From Phenylobacterium sp. (GTDB lineage: Bacteria > Pseudomonadota > Alphaproteobacteria > Caulobacterales > Caulobacteraceae): a stretch of 64,000 nt of DNA. Under the pieces are notes generated by a model that worked only from the letters and a program-made list of their open reading frames with translations, ran no database searches and was not told the DNA's origin. This document shows, one piece after another, positions 24,138 through 33,257 of the stretch; the first letter of the stretch is position 1, and each line of letters begins with the position of its first letter. Made by a program: the position numbers and the translations under genes. Location of the stretch: the NCBI RefSeq assembly GCF_013911965.1, contig NZ_JACESE010000007.1:141977-205976 (forward strand), given 5' to 3'.

Positions 24138-27098
24138 ATGGTTGGAAGTTCAGTGAAGGGGCGCCTGTTCGCCTCCAGCGTGATTGGCGGGGCGGCCCTG
24201 ATGGCGACCTTCGCCGCGGCTCCGGCCAGCGCCCAGACGCCGGCGGCGGCCGAGCCGCAGGTGGTGGACGAGATCGTCGTCACCGGTTCGCGCATCCGGC
24301 GCGCCGAGACGACCACCGAGGCTCCGGTGACGGTCATCGACGCCCAGTCGATTTCCGAGCGCGGCTTCGTCTCCCCGGGTCAGGCGCTGAACGAAATGAC
24401 CGCGGTCGTCCCGTCCTATCCGCAGGCTGACGGTTCGGGGGCGAGCTCGGGCAGCGGTCAGCAGTTCCCCAACCTCTTCGGCCTCGGCCCGGGCCGGACG
24501 CTGACCCTGGTGAACGGCCGCCGCTTCGTGACGTCCTCGCAAGGGCTGGGCGACCGGGTGGTGGACACCAACATCATCCCGACCGGCCTGATCGAGCGGA
24601 TCGACGTGGTGCAGGCCGGCGGCGCCGCCGTCTACGGCTCCGACGCCATCGCCGGCGTGATCAACTACGTCCTGAAGGACAACTTCGAGGGGCTGGAACT
24701 CGACGCCTACTACGGCATCTCCTCGCGTGAGGACTATCCGCAGGGCAGCCTGCGCGTCACCGGCGGCAAGAACTTCCTGGACGACCGCGCCAACGTCGCG
24801 GTGAACCTGGAGTGGTCGAAGACCGACTCCCTGCTGAACTACGATCGCCCGATCTCCAACCTGGGCCGCCTGACGGCGACCAATCCGGCGAACACGGGGC
24901 CGAACGACGGCATCCCGGCGGTGACCGAGGTGTTCAACGCCCGCTTCTGGGAGTTCAACTACAACGGCCTGCTGTTCACGCCCGCGCCGGCGCCCCGTCC
25001 GGATTTCATCTTCAGCCGGGCCGGCGTGCCGCAGCAGTTCAGCGCCGATGGCCAGTCGCTGATCCCCTACGACATCGGGACGCGGTTTGGCGTGCCCTTC
25101 GCGTCCGGCGGAGAGGGCTGGGACTATCGCGAGATCTCCTCGTTGCGCACGGGCGTCGAGCGCTGGAGCGGCAATGTCATCGGGCATGTCGACCTGACCG
25201 ACCGCATCCGCCTCTTCGGCGAGGCCATGTACGCCGAGGTCGAGGGGCGAAATCCGTACGGGACCTACTTCAGCACCACGATCTTGAACGGCGCGGCCAC
25301 CGGCTTCGGCGCCATCCCGATCAGCCGCACCAACCCCTACCTCTCCGACTCGGTCCGTGCGGCGCTCGGCCCGGGCGGTCCGCCGCTGTACCTTTCCAAG
25401 GTCTGGGGCGATGACCTGCTGCCGACGCGGGAAGTCCTCACCAACACCGAGACCTATCGCGTCCTGGCCGGCGTCGAGGGCGACTTCGACATCGGCGAAC
25501 GCAACTTCTACTGGAGCGTCTCGGCCAGCCGCGGCCAGACCGAGGGCAAGGAAGAAGGCTGGGGCGTCATCACGGCCAACTTCAACAAGGCGGTCAACGC
25601 CGTGCGCGACAGCGCCGGCAACATCGTCTGCGCGGTCAACGCCGACGCCGATCCGACCAACAACGACGCCGCCTGCGCGCCGCTGAACCCGTTCGGGGTG
25701 GGCAACGCCAGCTTCGAAGCGCGCAACTACGTGACCACGCCGATCGGCGAAGAGTTCCTGAACACCCAGGATGACTATCTCGCCACCCTGGGCGGCGAAC
25801 TGTTCGACCTGCCGGCCGGCCCGGCCCAGTTCAGCGTGGCCTTCGAGCGCCGCGAAGAGTCGGCCAAGTTCACGCCGTCGGAAGCCGAGCAGCGCGGCCT
25901 CACGGGTTCGGGTGTGGCCACGGTCGCCCAGTCGGCCAGCTACAACACCAACGAATGGTCGGCCGAGGTGCTGGTGCCCGTCCTCGGCGGCGACTTCAGC
26001 CTGCCGTTCGCGCAGTCGGTCGAACTGAACGGCGCCTATCGCTGGGTCGATCACTCCATCGCCGGCGAAGAGACCGTCTGGGGCGCGGGCCTGAAGTGGG
26101 AGGTCGTCGACGGCCTGACCTTCCGCGCCTCGAAGAGCCGCAACTTCCGTGCGCCGACGCTCGAGCAGCTGTTCGCACCCACCCGCGTGGCCCTGGGCTC
26201 CGTCGGCCAGGATCCCTGCGACTTCCGCTATATCAACGCCGGCCCGGCGCCTTCGGTGCGGCAGGCCAACTGCCAGGCCGAATGGACGGCGAACGGCTAT
26301 GGCGACCTGACGCAGCACCAGAACGACTCGACCAACTTCTCTTCGGCCAACGTCACCACCGGCGGCAACCGGGACCTGCAGAACGAGGTCTCCGACACGG
26401 TCACCTACGGCGTCGTCTTCCAGCCGAGCTTCGTTCCGGGCCTGACGATCGTCATCGACCGGGTCGAGGTGGATCTGACCGACGGTCTCTCGGCCTTCGC
26501 GCCGGAGAACTTCATGGCGACCTGCTATGACTCCACGGTTCGTCCGGACGAGATCTGCGCCACCTTCACCCGCAATGCGCAAGGCGATGTGATCTCGGCC
26601 CTGAACACCACCTTCAACGCCGGCCAGATCACCTATCGGGGTGAGGTCTACAACATCAACTACGCCTTCCCGCTGGGCCAGTTCTTCGGCGATCGCGACC
26701 TGGGCTCGATCGAGCTCAACGCCGAGGCCACCCACACGGCCAAGCTCGAGACCTCCGTCACGGGCTTCGACCTGACGCGGACCGACAATACGGTGGCGAT
26801 CCCGGACTGGAGCGGCCGCTTCGACGCCCGCTACCGCCGCGGTCCGCTGCGGGCGACCTACACGCTGAACTACCTCTCCGAGGTGCTCAGCGCCCAGGGC
26901 GACACCATCGAACAGCGCGAGCACTGGCTGATCGACGCCAACATCCGCCACAGCCTGTCGGCCTCCTACGACTTCGGGACCTACGTGCTGCGCGGCGGGG
27001 TGAACAACTTCACCGACGAGGAGCCGTCCTACCCGACCCGCACCCACGGCGACATCATCGGTCGCTACTACTTCATGGGTGTGACCGCGCGGTTCTAA
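24138..27098 (+). CDS. Large TonB-dependent receptor, first gene of the peptide-uptake cluster
   Basis: A 986-residue outer-membrane receptor. Signal peptide up to AAAPASAQT, TonB box VVDEIVVTGSRIRR, plug domain (RTLTLVNGRRFVTSS, IERIDVVQAGGAAVYGSDAIAGVINYVL) and a large barrel ending RYYFMGVTARF. The SRIRR-type plug and near-1000-residue length are typical of the expanded receptor set of Caulobacterales, sphingomonads and xanthomonads. ATG at 24138 has GGGGGAT upstream; TTG at 24126 is less likely. A terminator-like hairpin separates it from the downstream cyclodeaminase genes. A peptide ligand is inferred from the neighbours. Confidence 0.94.
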   Translation: MVGSSVKGRLFASSVIGGAALMATFAAAPASAQTPAAAEPQVVDEIVVTGSRIRRAETTTEAPVTVIDAQSISERGFVSPGQALNEMTAVVPSYPQADGSGASSGSGQQFPNLFGLGPGRTLTLVNGRRFVTSSQGLGDRVVDTNIIPTGLIERIDVVQAGGAAVYGSDAIAGVINYVLKDNFEGLELDAYYGISSREDYPQGSLRVTGGKNFLDDRANVAVNLEWSKTDSLLNYDRPISNLGRLTATNPANTGPNDGIPAVTEVFNARFWEFNYNGLLFTPAPAPRPDFIFSRAGVPQQFSADGQSLIPYDIGTRFGVPFASGGEGWDYREISSLRTGVERWSGNVIGHVDLTDRIRLFGEAMYAEVEGRNPYGTYFSTTILNGAATGFGAIPISRTNPYLSDSVRAALGPGGPPLYLSKVWGDDLLPTREVLTNTETYRVLAGVEGDFDIGERNFYWSVSASRGQTEGKEEGWGVITANFNKAVNAVRDSAGNIVCAVNADADPTNNDAACAPLNPFGVGNASFEARNYVTTPIGEEFLNTQDDYLATLGGELFDLPAGPAQFSVAFERREESAKFTPSEAEQRGLTGSGVATVAQSASYNTNEWSAEVLVPVLGGDFSLPFAQSVELNGAYRWVDHSIAGEETVWGAGLKWEVVDGLTFRASKSRNFRAPTLEQLFAPTRVALGSVGQDPCDFRYINAGPAPSVRQANCQAEWTANGYGDLTQHQNDSTNFSSANVTTGGNRDLQNEVSDTVTYGVVFQPSFVPGLTIVIDRVEVDLTDGLSAFAPENFMATCYDSTVRPDEICATFTRNAQGDVISALNTTFNAGQITYRGEVYNINYAFPLGQFFGDRDLGSIELNAEATHTAKLETSVTGFDLTRTDNTVAIPDWSGRFDARYRRGPLRATYTLNYLSEVLSAQGDTIEQREHWLIDANIRHSLSASYDFGTYVLRGGVNNFTDEEPSYPTRTHGDIIGRYYFMGVTARF

Positions 27099-27142
27099 GA
27101 AGGAACGCAGGAGCCGGGTCCGTTCGCGCCCGGCTTCCCGCA

Positions 27143-27186
27143 GGGCGGCGCCTCCACCCCACGGCGGCGCCGCCCACGTCTTTTTT
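27143..27186 (+). terminator. Terminator or attenuator between TonB receptor and downstream operon
   Basis: GGGCGGCGCC (27143-27152) pairs perfectly with GGCGCCGCCC (27166-27175), followed after five bases by TTTTTT (27181-27186). The T-tract abuts the ribosome site of the next gene (GAGAGGGGG). It may end most receptor transcripts while letting some read through. A second weaker hairpin lies just upstream (AGCCGGG/CCCGGCT). Confidence 0.6.
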
Positions 27187-27200
27187 GAGAGGGGGCCTCG

Positions 27201-28142
27201 ATGACCGGCGCCGTGACCACGGCCGGCCTGCGGATCTGGGACGCCCAGGCGGTCCGCTCGGCCCTGACCTACGACGCGGCCATCCCGGTTGTGCGCCAGG
27301 CCATGGCGGCGCTCTCCTCGGGCGAGGTGCGCCAGCTTCTGCGCAGCTTCATCGGGCTGGGCGAGGGGCGGACCTTCGCCATCATGCCTGCCGCCCTCGA
27401 CCGTCCGGCCGTCTTCGGCGCCAAGCTGGTCTCCGTCTTCGCCGACGGTCGCGGCCGGAAGAGCCATGAGGGGCTGGTCGTGCTCTTCTGCCTGGCCGAC
27501 GCCGGCGAGGTGACCGCCATCCGCACGGCCGCGGCCAGCGCGGCGGCGACCGACGCCCTGGCTCGCACGGGCGCGGCGCGTCTGGCCATTCTCGGGCTCG
27601 GTCGCCAGGCCGAGGCCCACATCGAGGCCATCTCCAAGGTCCGCGATCTGCGCGAGGTGCGCGTCTGGGGGCGCGACGCCGCCCGCGCCGGCGCCTTCGC
27701 AGACGCCGTCCGCAGCCGCACCGGCCTTTCGGTGACCGCCTATGCCGGCGCCCGCGAGGCCGTGGCCGGGGCCGACATCGTCTGCACGGTCAGCGCTGCG
27801 GCCGATCCGATCCTGGAAGGCGGCTGGGTCTCGCCCGGCGCCCACGTCAACCTGGTCGGCTCCAGCGGTCCGGCCCAGGCCGAGGCGGATGCCGAGCTGG
27901 TGGCGATGTCCCGCTTCATCGTCGACCATCGCGAGCACGTCCTGGTCCATGGCGGCGAGTTCCTTCGCGCCAAGGCCGCCGGTCGGGTGGACGACGCCCA
28001 CATCGCGGGTGAGATCGGCGAGGTCTATGCCCGCCGGCTCCCTGGCCGCACCTCGGCCGAGGAGATCACGGTCTACAAGTCGCTGGGTCACGCCGTGCAG
28101 GACCTGGCCTGCGTGGCATGGCTCGACGGGCGGAGGGACTGA
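27201..28142 (+). CDS. Ornithine cyclodeaminase/mu-crystallin family protein (copy 1)
   Basis: A 313-residue cytoplasmic NAD(P)-binding enzyme. It has the conserved FGAKLVSVF lysine region, a Rossmann nucleotide site LAILGLGRQAEAHIEAI, and ADIVCTVSAAADPIL. Where ornithine cyclodeaminases have a GGDCPGK-like stretch with the catalytic Asp, this protein has GSSGPAQAEAD, closer to mu-crystallin, which reduces cyclic imines. Thus an imine reductase or amino-acid dehydrogenase is as likely as a cyclodeaminase. ATG at 27201 after GAGAGGGGG; its stop overlaps the start of copy 2 (TGATG). Confidence 0.85.
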   Translation: MTGAVTTAGLRIWDAQAVRSALTYDAAIPVVRQAMAALSSGEVRQLLRSFIGLGEGRTFAIMPAALDRPAVFGAKLVSVFADGRGRKSHEGLVVLFCLADAGEVTAIRTAAASAAATDALARTGAARLAILGLGRQAEAHIEAISKVRDLREVRVWGRDAARAGAFADAVRSRTGLSVTAYAGAREAVAGADIVCTVSAAADPILEGGWVSPGAHVNLVGSSGPAQAEADAELVAMSRFIVDHREHVLVHGGEFLRAKAAGRVDDAHIAGEIGEVYARRLPGRTSAEEITVYKSLGHAVQDLACVAWLDGRRD

Positions 28143-29089
28143 TGCGCGTCATCGATCGCGACGAGGTGCGTGCGCGCCTGACCTATGAGGTCTGCATCCC
28201 GCTCGTGCGCCAGGCGATGATCGCCTTCTCGCGCGGCCAGACGCGCCAGCTGCTGCGTTCGATCATCCCCCTGGGCGAGGGGCGCGCCTTCGGCGTCATG
28301 CCGGGCGCGCTCGGGGAGCGCGCCGTCTTCGGCGCCAAGCTGGTCAGCGTCTATCCGGAGAACTTCGCGAAGGGGCGGCAGTCGCACCAGGGGGTGGTGG
28401 TCCTGTTCGACGGCGAGCACGGTCGCCCCGTCTGCGTCGCCCATGCGGGCGAGATCACCGCCATCCGCACCGCGGCCGCCAGCGCCGTGGCCACCGACGC
28501 GCTCGCCCGCCCGGACGCCACACGGCTGGCCATTCTCGGCTATGGCGAGCAGGCCCACACCCACGCCCACGCCATCGCCAAGGTGCGGCCGCTGTCGTCC
28601 ATCACCGTCTGGGGGCGCTCGCCCGATCGCGCCTCGGCCTTCGCCGCGCGACTCTGGCACGAGCTTGGCGTCTGTACGCGGCCCTATGTGACCGCGCAGG
28701 AAGCGGTCGCGGACGCCGACATCATCTGCACCGTCACCGGCGCCGCCGAGCCGATCCTGATGGGGCGCTGGGTGAGGCCCGGCGCGCATGTGAATCTCGT
28801 CGGCTCCAGCTATGCCGGACCGGCGGAGGCCGACGAAGACCTGGTGGCGGGCTCGCGCTTCATCGCCGACAGCCGCGAGGGCGTCCTGGCCCAGGGGGCG
28901 GAGTTCCTGAACGCCAAGGCGAGCGGCCGGGTGGACGACGACCATGTCGTCGGCGAAATCGGTCAGGTCCTGGCGGGCGACCTTGCCGGTCGGCGTTCGG
29001 CGGAGGAGATCACCGTCTACAAGTCACTCGGCCACATCGTTCAGGACCTGGCGGCCGCCGAGGCCCTCTATCGCAGCGGGGAGAGCTGA
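28142..29089 (+). CDS. Ornithine cyclodeaminase/mu-crystallin family protein (copy 2)
   Basis: A 315-residue paralogue of the previous gene, similar along its whole length: VFGAKLVSVYPEN, LAILGYGEQAHTHAHAI, ADIICTVTGAAEPIL, and GSSYAGPAEAD where cyclodeaminases carry the catalytic Asp. It has a slightly longer substrate loop (YPENFAKGRQSHQG). ATG at 28142 overlaps the copy 1 stop; the following amidohydrolase starts directly after its stop. The tandem pair may form a hetero-oligomer or act on two related imines; both are inference. Confidence 0.85.
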   Translation: MRVIDRDEVRARLTYEVCIPLVRQAMIAFSRGQTRQLLRSIIPLGEGRAFGVMPGALGERAVFGAKLVSVYPENFAKGRQSHQGVVVLFDGEHGRPVCVAHAGEITAIRTAAASAVATDALARPDATRLAILGYGEQAHTHAHAIAKVRPLSSITVWGRSPDRASAFAARLWHELGVCTRPYVTAQEAVADADIICTVTGAAEPILMGRWVRPGAHVNLVGSSYAGPAEADEDLVAGSRFIADSREGVLAQGAEFLNAKASGRVDDDHVVGEIGQVLAGDLAGRRSAEEITVYKSLGHIVQDLAAAEALYRSGES

Positions 29090-30463
29090 GTGCTCCGCCT
29101 ATCGCCCCTGGCCCTGTCGCTGGCCGCCCTGTCCCTCTGCGCCTGCGCCACGCAAGGTCCGGCGCCGGCGCCGGCCGCCGCGGCCGGCGAGCCGCCCAAG
29201 GCGCTGACCCAGAGCGACCCGCCGTTCGCCTCCAGCTACAGGCCGGCCGACGCGCCGCCGGTGGCCATCGTCAACGCCGTCATCCTGACCGGCGCGGGTG
29301 AGAAGATCGCCAGGGGCGCCCTGATCGTGCGCGACGGGCGCATCGCCGAGGTCGGCGCGGACGTGACGCCGCCGGCCGGCATGCGGGTGATCGACGCCGG
29401 CGGACGCTTTCTGACGCCGGGCATCGTCGACCCCCACGCCCATATCGGCGTCGGCTCCAGCCCGACCGAGGCCAATGGCGACGGCTCCAACGAGTCCGGC
29501 CCCAATCCTGGCGGCGTCTGGGTGGAGCATTCGGTCTGGCCGCAGGATCCGATGTTCGAACGCGCCCTGCAGGCGGGCGTCACCACCATCCAGATTCTCC
29601 CGGGCTCGGCCAATCTGTTCAACGGCCGGACGGTGGTCGTGAAGAACGTGCCGGCGCTTTCGCCCCAGCAGATGAAGTTCCCCGGGGCGCCCTACGGCGT
29701 GAAGATCGCCTGCGGCGAGAACCCCACCGGCGGTCCGGGCAAGCCCAGCACCCGCGCCGGCTCCATGCAGGCCTATCGAAAGACGTGGGCCGCGGCGCGC
29801 GCCTACGCCGCCAAGCCCGGCGCCGAGGATCCGGCGATGGAGACCCTGGCCGGTGCGCTCAAGGGCGATATCAAGGTCCACATCCACTGCTACCGCGCCG
29901 ACGAGATGCTGCAGATGATCGAGCTCTCCCACGAGTTCGGCTTCAAGATCGCGGCCTTCCACCACGCGCTGGAGGCCTTCAAGATCGCGCCCAGGCTGGT
30001 CGAGGAGGACATCGCCGTCGTCACCTGGGCCGGCGACTGGTTCGGCTACAAGATGGAGGCCTTCGACTCCATCGTGGAGAACGCCGCCTTCGTCGAGGCC
30101 GCGGGCGGGGTCGTGGCCATGCACTCCGACAATGTCGCCCTGATGCAGCATCTGAACCAGGAGGCTGCCCGCGCGCTCGCCGCCGGGCAGGCGGCGGGCC
30201 TGCCGGTGACCGAGGAAGACGCCATCGCCTGGGTGACCTCCCAGCCGGCCAAGATCCTCGGCGTCGACGGCGAAACCGGCTCGCTGGAACCCGGCAAGGC
30301 GGCGGACCTCGTGCTGTGGGACAAGGATCCGCTCAGCGTCTATTCGCGCGCCGATCTGGTCTTCATCGACGGCGTTCTGCTCTACGACCGCAGCGCCGCG
30401 CCCGAGACGCCGCGTTCGGACTTCGAGCTCGGCGTCCGCAAGCCGCCGGAGTTCCAGCCGTGA
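29090..30463 (+). CDS. Amidohydrolase family lipoprotein, active-site residues intact
   Basis: A 457-residue metal-dependent hydrolase of the imidazolonepropionase-like amidohydrolase group. The signal MLRLSPLALSLAALSLCAC has a plausible lipobox (LCAC, C19), so it is probably membrane-anchored outside the cytoplasm. Metal ligands: DPHAHIG (H116, H118), HIHCYRADE, AFHHALEAF, and the Asp in AMHSDN. Related Caulobacter enzymes once called prolidases hydrolyse dipeptides with basic or hydrophobic C-termini, fitting this locus. The GTG start at 29090 directly follows the previous stop; its own stop overlaps the next gene. Confidence 0.87.
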   Translation: MLRLSPLALSLAALSLCACATQGPAPAPAAAAGEPPKALTQSDPPFASSYRPADAPPVAIVNAVILTGAGEKIARGALIVRDGRIAEVGADVTPPAGMRVIDAGGRFLTPGIVDPHAHIGVGSSPTEANGDGSNESGPNPGGVWVEHSVWPQDPMFERALQAGVTTIQILPGSANLFNGRTVVVKNVPALSPQQMKFPGAPYGVKIACGENPTGGPGKPSTRAGSMQAYRKTWAAARAYAAKPGAEDPAMETLAGALKGDIKVHIHCYRADEMLQMIELSHEFGFKIAAFHHALEAFKIAPRLVEEDIAVVTWAGDWFGYKMEAFDSIVENAAFVEAAGGVVAMHSDNVALMQHLNQEAARALAAGQAAGLPVTEEDAIAWVTSQPAKILGVDGETGSLEPGKAADLVLWDKDPLSVYSRADLVFIDGVLLYDRSAAPETPRSDFELGVRKPPEFQP

Positions 30464-31749
30464 TCGCCCGCCTGCTGGCTGTACTGATCCTCGCCGTCGC
30501 GGCGCCGGCCGCCGCCGAGACCCTGGCCATCGTCGATGCGCGCCTCGTCACCCTCGGGCCGGCCGGCGACATCGCCAAGGGGACGATCGTCCTGCGCGAC
30601 GGGCGCATCGCCGCCCTGGGGCGCGACGTGCGGCCGCCGGCGGGGGCGAGGATCATCGAGGGCGCAGGTCTGACCGTCACCCCCGGCCTCGTCGCGACCG
30701 TCACGCCGCTCGGCCTGAACGACCTGATCGGCAGCGGCTGGCCGGGCCTGACCTCCAGCGCCGACCGCCTCAGCGCGGGTTTCAGCATTGCGGCCGACTA
30801 CAACCCCGACAACGTCCAGATCCCCGAGGCGCGGGTGGAGGGCGTCACCCGCGCCGTCGTCACGCCAAATCCGCCGCCGGCCTCCAAGAGCGGCGGCCGC
30901 AAGGCGTTCGCCGGCCAGGCCGCCCTGGTCAGCCTGGGCGAGGGGCGGCCGCCGATCCTGGACGCCGCCGTCGCCGTCGTCGCTTCCGGCGGGGACGCCG
31001 GCGCAGCTGCGGCCGGGGGCGGGCGAGGGGCCTGGCGCACCCTGGTGTCCGAACAGCTCGCGCTCGCCCGGCTCCACGCCCGCACGCCGGGCGCCGTCAC
31101 CCCCGACAGGCTGGAGGCGCTCTCCCTCTCGCAGGCCGATCTGGAAGCGCTCAGGCCCGTCGTCGCCGGTCGCGCGCCCTTGCTCGTGGAGGCCAACCGC
31201 GCGGCGGACATCGCCATGGTGCTGGACCTGGCGCGCGCCGAGAAGGTCCGGGTGATCCTGTCGGGCGCCGCAGACGCCTGGCGGCTGGCCGACGAAATCG
31301 CCGCCGCCGGCGTTCCCGTCGTGCTCGACGCCGAGGAGAACCAGGCCTTCACCTTCGAGACGGTCAACGCGACCTACGAGAACGCCGCCATCCTGCACGC
31401 CGCCGGCGTCAAGATCGCCTTCAAGCCCGGCATCGCCCGCATCGTCTTCCTGATCCGCACGCCGCGGTTCCTGGCCGGCCGCACCGTCCGCTACGGCCTG
31501 CCGTGGGAGGCCGCCCTGGCGGCGATCACCCGCAACCCGGCGGAGATGTTCGGCTATGCCGACGAAGCCGGAACCCTGGAGGTGGGCAAGGCCGCCGACC
31601 TCGTCGTCTGGAGCGGCGATCCGCTGGAGACCCGCACGGTGGCCCGCCACGTCGTCATCGGCGGCGAAGTCCAGCCTCTGACCTCGCGCAGCCGCCTGCT
31701 GCGTGACCGCTACATCGAGGATGTGCGCGCAGCCGCCGCCGCACGTTAG
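30460..31749 (+). CDS. Amidohydrolase-like exported protein lacking metal ligands (pseudoenzyme)
   Basis: A 429-residue partner of the preceding gene with signal peptide MIARLLAVLILAVAAPAAAE and the same fold: N-terminal AIVDARLVTLGPAGDIAKGT, C-terminal AGTLEVGKAADLVVWSGDP. The catalytic positions are changed: TPGLVATVTPLG replaces TPGIVDPHAHIG, VEANRAAD replaces IHCYRADE, LSGAADAW replaces FHHALEAF, and FKPGIA replaces MHSDN. It is unlikely to bind the usual metals. GTG at 30460 overlaps the upstream stop (GTGA). It may be a structural or regulatory subunit of the active amidohydrolase. Confidence 0.85.
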   Translation: MIARLLAVLILAVAAPAAAETLAIVDARLVTLGPAGDIAKGTIVLRDGRIAALGRDVRPPAGARIIEGAGLTVTPGLVATVTPLGLNDLIGSGWPGLTSSADRLSAGFSIAADYNPDNVQIPEARVEGVTRAVVTPNPPPASKSGGRKAFAGQAALVSLGEGRPPILDAAVAVVASGGDAGAAAAGGGRGAWRTLVSEQLALARLHARTPGAVTPDRLEALSLSQADLEALRPVVAGRAPLLVEANRAADIAMVLDLARAEKVRVILSGAADAWRLADEIAAAGVPVVLDAEENQAFTFETVNATYENAAILHAAGVKIAFKPGIARIVFLIRTPRFLAGRTVRYGLPWEAALAAITRNPAEMFGYADEAGTLEVGKAADLVVWSGDPLETRTVARHVVIGGEVQPLTSRSRLLRDRYIEDVRAAAAAR

Positions 31750-31762
31750 AGGGACCTGCATC

Positions 31763-33235
31763 ATGAGACTGACCCGCCGCGCCCTCACAGGCGGCCTGAC
31801 GCTCGGCCTGGCGACCACGAGCCTCGCCGTCGGGCGCGCCTGGTCGGCCGAGCCCCTGGCGCCTGAACCGGCCGTGATCCGAGGCGAGGCGAAGGCCGGC
31901 GGCCGGACGGTGGCCTACCGCGCCGTGGCCGCCGAGACGGTGCTGCCCGGTCCGGACGGAGCGCCGGAGGCGACCCTCTTCTCCACCGCCTATTTCGCCG
32001 AGGGCGAGGATGCGGCGGCGCGGCCGGTGACCTTCTTCTTCAACGGCGGTCCGGGCGCCGCCACCATCGACCTGCGCGAGGGCCTGGCGCCGGTCCACAC
32101 CCGCAACGCTGCGGGCCGGGGCTTCCGGCTGGCCGACAATCCCGACACCCTGATCGACGCCAGCGACCTCGTCTTCGTCGATCCCGGCGGCATCGGCTAC
32201 AGCCGCTTTCTGAAGCCTGGCGTCGCCGCCCGCTACTGGGGCGTCGACGAGGACGCCCGCGCCGTGGCCGATTTCATCGCCATCTGGCTGAAGGCCAACG
32301 GCCGCGAGGCCTCGCCGAAGTACCTGGTGGGCGAGAGCTATGCCGGGATCCGCGTCGGCATGGTCGCCGAGCGGATGGCGCGGCTGCCGGAACCGGTCCG
32401 TTTCGACGGCGTCGTCCTGGTTTCGCCCTCCACCGGCACGCGGGGCGCGAAGGATCTCGCCGCCGCCGCCGATCCGGCCGTCCGCGCCCTGCCGAGCCAG
32501 GCGGCGACGGCGCTCTACTACGGCAAGTCGGCCCATGCGGGCGCAGAGCCGGCCGTCCTGGCCGAGGCTGCGCGCGGCTGGGCCGAGGGCGACTACGCCC
32601 GCGCGCTTGCGAAAGGCGAAACGATCTCCCCGGCTCTGAGCGCCAAGGTGGCGCGCGAACTCTCCGGCTATCTGGGCCTGCCGGAGGCCCAGATCCTCGC
32701 CGCAGATCTGCGGATTCCCATGGACCGCTTCATCCGCGAACTCCTGGCCGAACGGGAGGCGCGTATCGGCCTGTCGGACGCCCGCGCCCACGCGCCGTAC
32801 TTCGTCACCGACGTGCAGCGGCCGCCCTATGACGATCCGTCCACCTCGCCCTATACGCTGACCTACAACCTGACCGAGGCGGTGGAGCATCTCTATCGTC
32901 AGGTCTTCGGCTACAGGCCGCTGGGCCCCTATGTGCGGCTCTCCTACGAGGCCAACGGCGGCTGGAACCACGAGGTCGAAGGCGGCCCCCGCGCCATGCC
33001 GCTCGTCTTCAAGGAGCTGATGGCGGCCGACCCGGACCTGCGGGTCAGCCTGATGCTGGGCTGCTACGACCTCAACATTCCCTATGCCGGGCCGCTGAAC
33101 GAGTATCTGGCGGCCGACCTGCCGAGCGACCGGTTCGCCCACCGCCTGTTCGAGGCGGGCCACTCCATCTTCTCCGACCCCGTCGGCCGGCGCCAGGCGA
33201 GCGCCGACCTGCGGACCTTCGTTCAGGCGGGGTGA
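31763..33235 (+). CDS. S10 serine carboxypeptidase-like, Tat-type signal (paralogue 2)
   Basis: A 490-residue exported peptidase. The signal MRLTRRALTGGLTLGLATTS has a twin-arginine pattern, unlike paralogues 1 and 4. Oxyanion region FNGGPGAAT (94-102), FVDPGGIGYSR, nucleophile GESYAG (S192, the classical S10 motif), an Asp in GCYDLNIPYAG and a His in EAGHSIFSD. It is the last gene of the run that starts at 27201, 13 bases after the pseudo-amidohydrolase, and is convergent with paralogue 3. It should trim C-terminal residues from imported or extracellular peptides. Confidence 0.9.
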   Translation: MRLTRRALTGGLTLGLATTSLAVGRAWSAEPLAPEPAVIRGEAKAGGRTVAYRAVAAETVLPGPDGAPEATLFSTAYFAEGEDAAARPVTFFFNGGPGAATIDLREGLAPVHTRNAAGRGFRLADNPDTLIDASDLVFVDPGGIGYSRFLKPGVAARYWGVDEDARAVADFIAIWLKANGREASPKYLVGESYAGIRVGMVAERMARLPEPVRFDGVVLVSPSTGTRGAKDLAAAADPAVRALPSQAATALYYGKSAHAGAEPAVLAEAARGWAEGDYARALAKGETISPALSAKVARELSGYLGLPEAQILAADLRIPMDRFIRELLAEREARIGLSDARAHAPYFVTDVQRPPYDDPSTSPYTLTYNLTEAVEHLYRQVFGYRPLGPYVRLSYEANGGWNHEVEGGPRAMPLVFKELMAADPDLRVSLMLGCYDLNIPYAGPLNEYLAADLPSDRFAHRLFEAGHSIFSDPVGRRQASADLRTFVQAG

Positions 33236-33240
33236 GACGG

Positions 33241-33257
33241 GCCGGCCTCAGGCCGGC
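33241..33257. terminator. Short hairpin between convergent S10 genes
   Basis: GCCGGCC (33241-33247) and GGCCGGC (33251-33257) form a perfect 7-bp stem whose loop is the stop codon of the minus-strand S10 gene. No T-tract on either side; it may give weak two-way termination. Confidence 0.35.

Noticed and set aside
24150-28091. A 1313-codon open frame on the minus strand opposite the large TonB receptor and OCD gene
   Set aside because: It is the antisense shadow of two well-supported genes in high-GC DNA; it has no domain, start or signal features.
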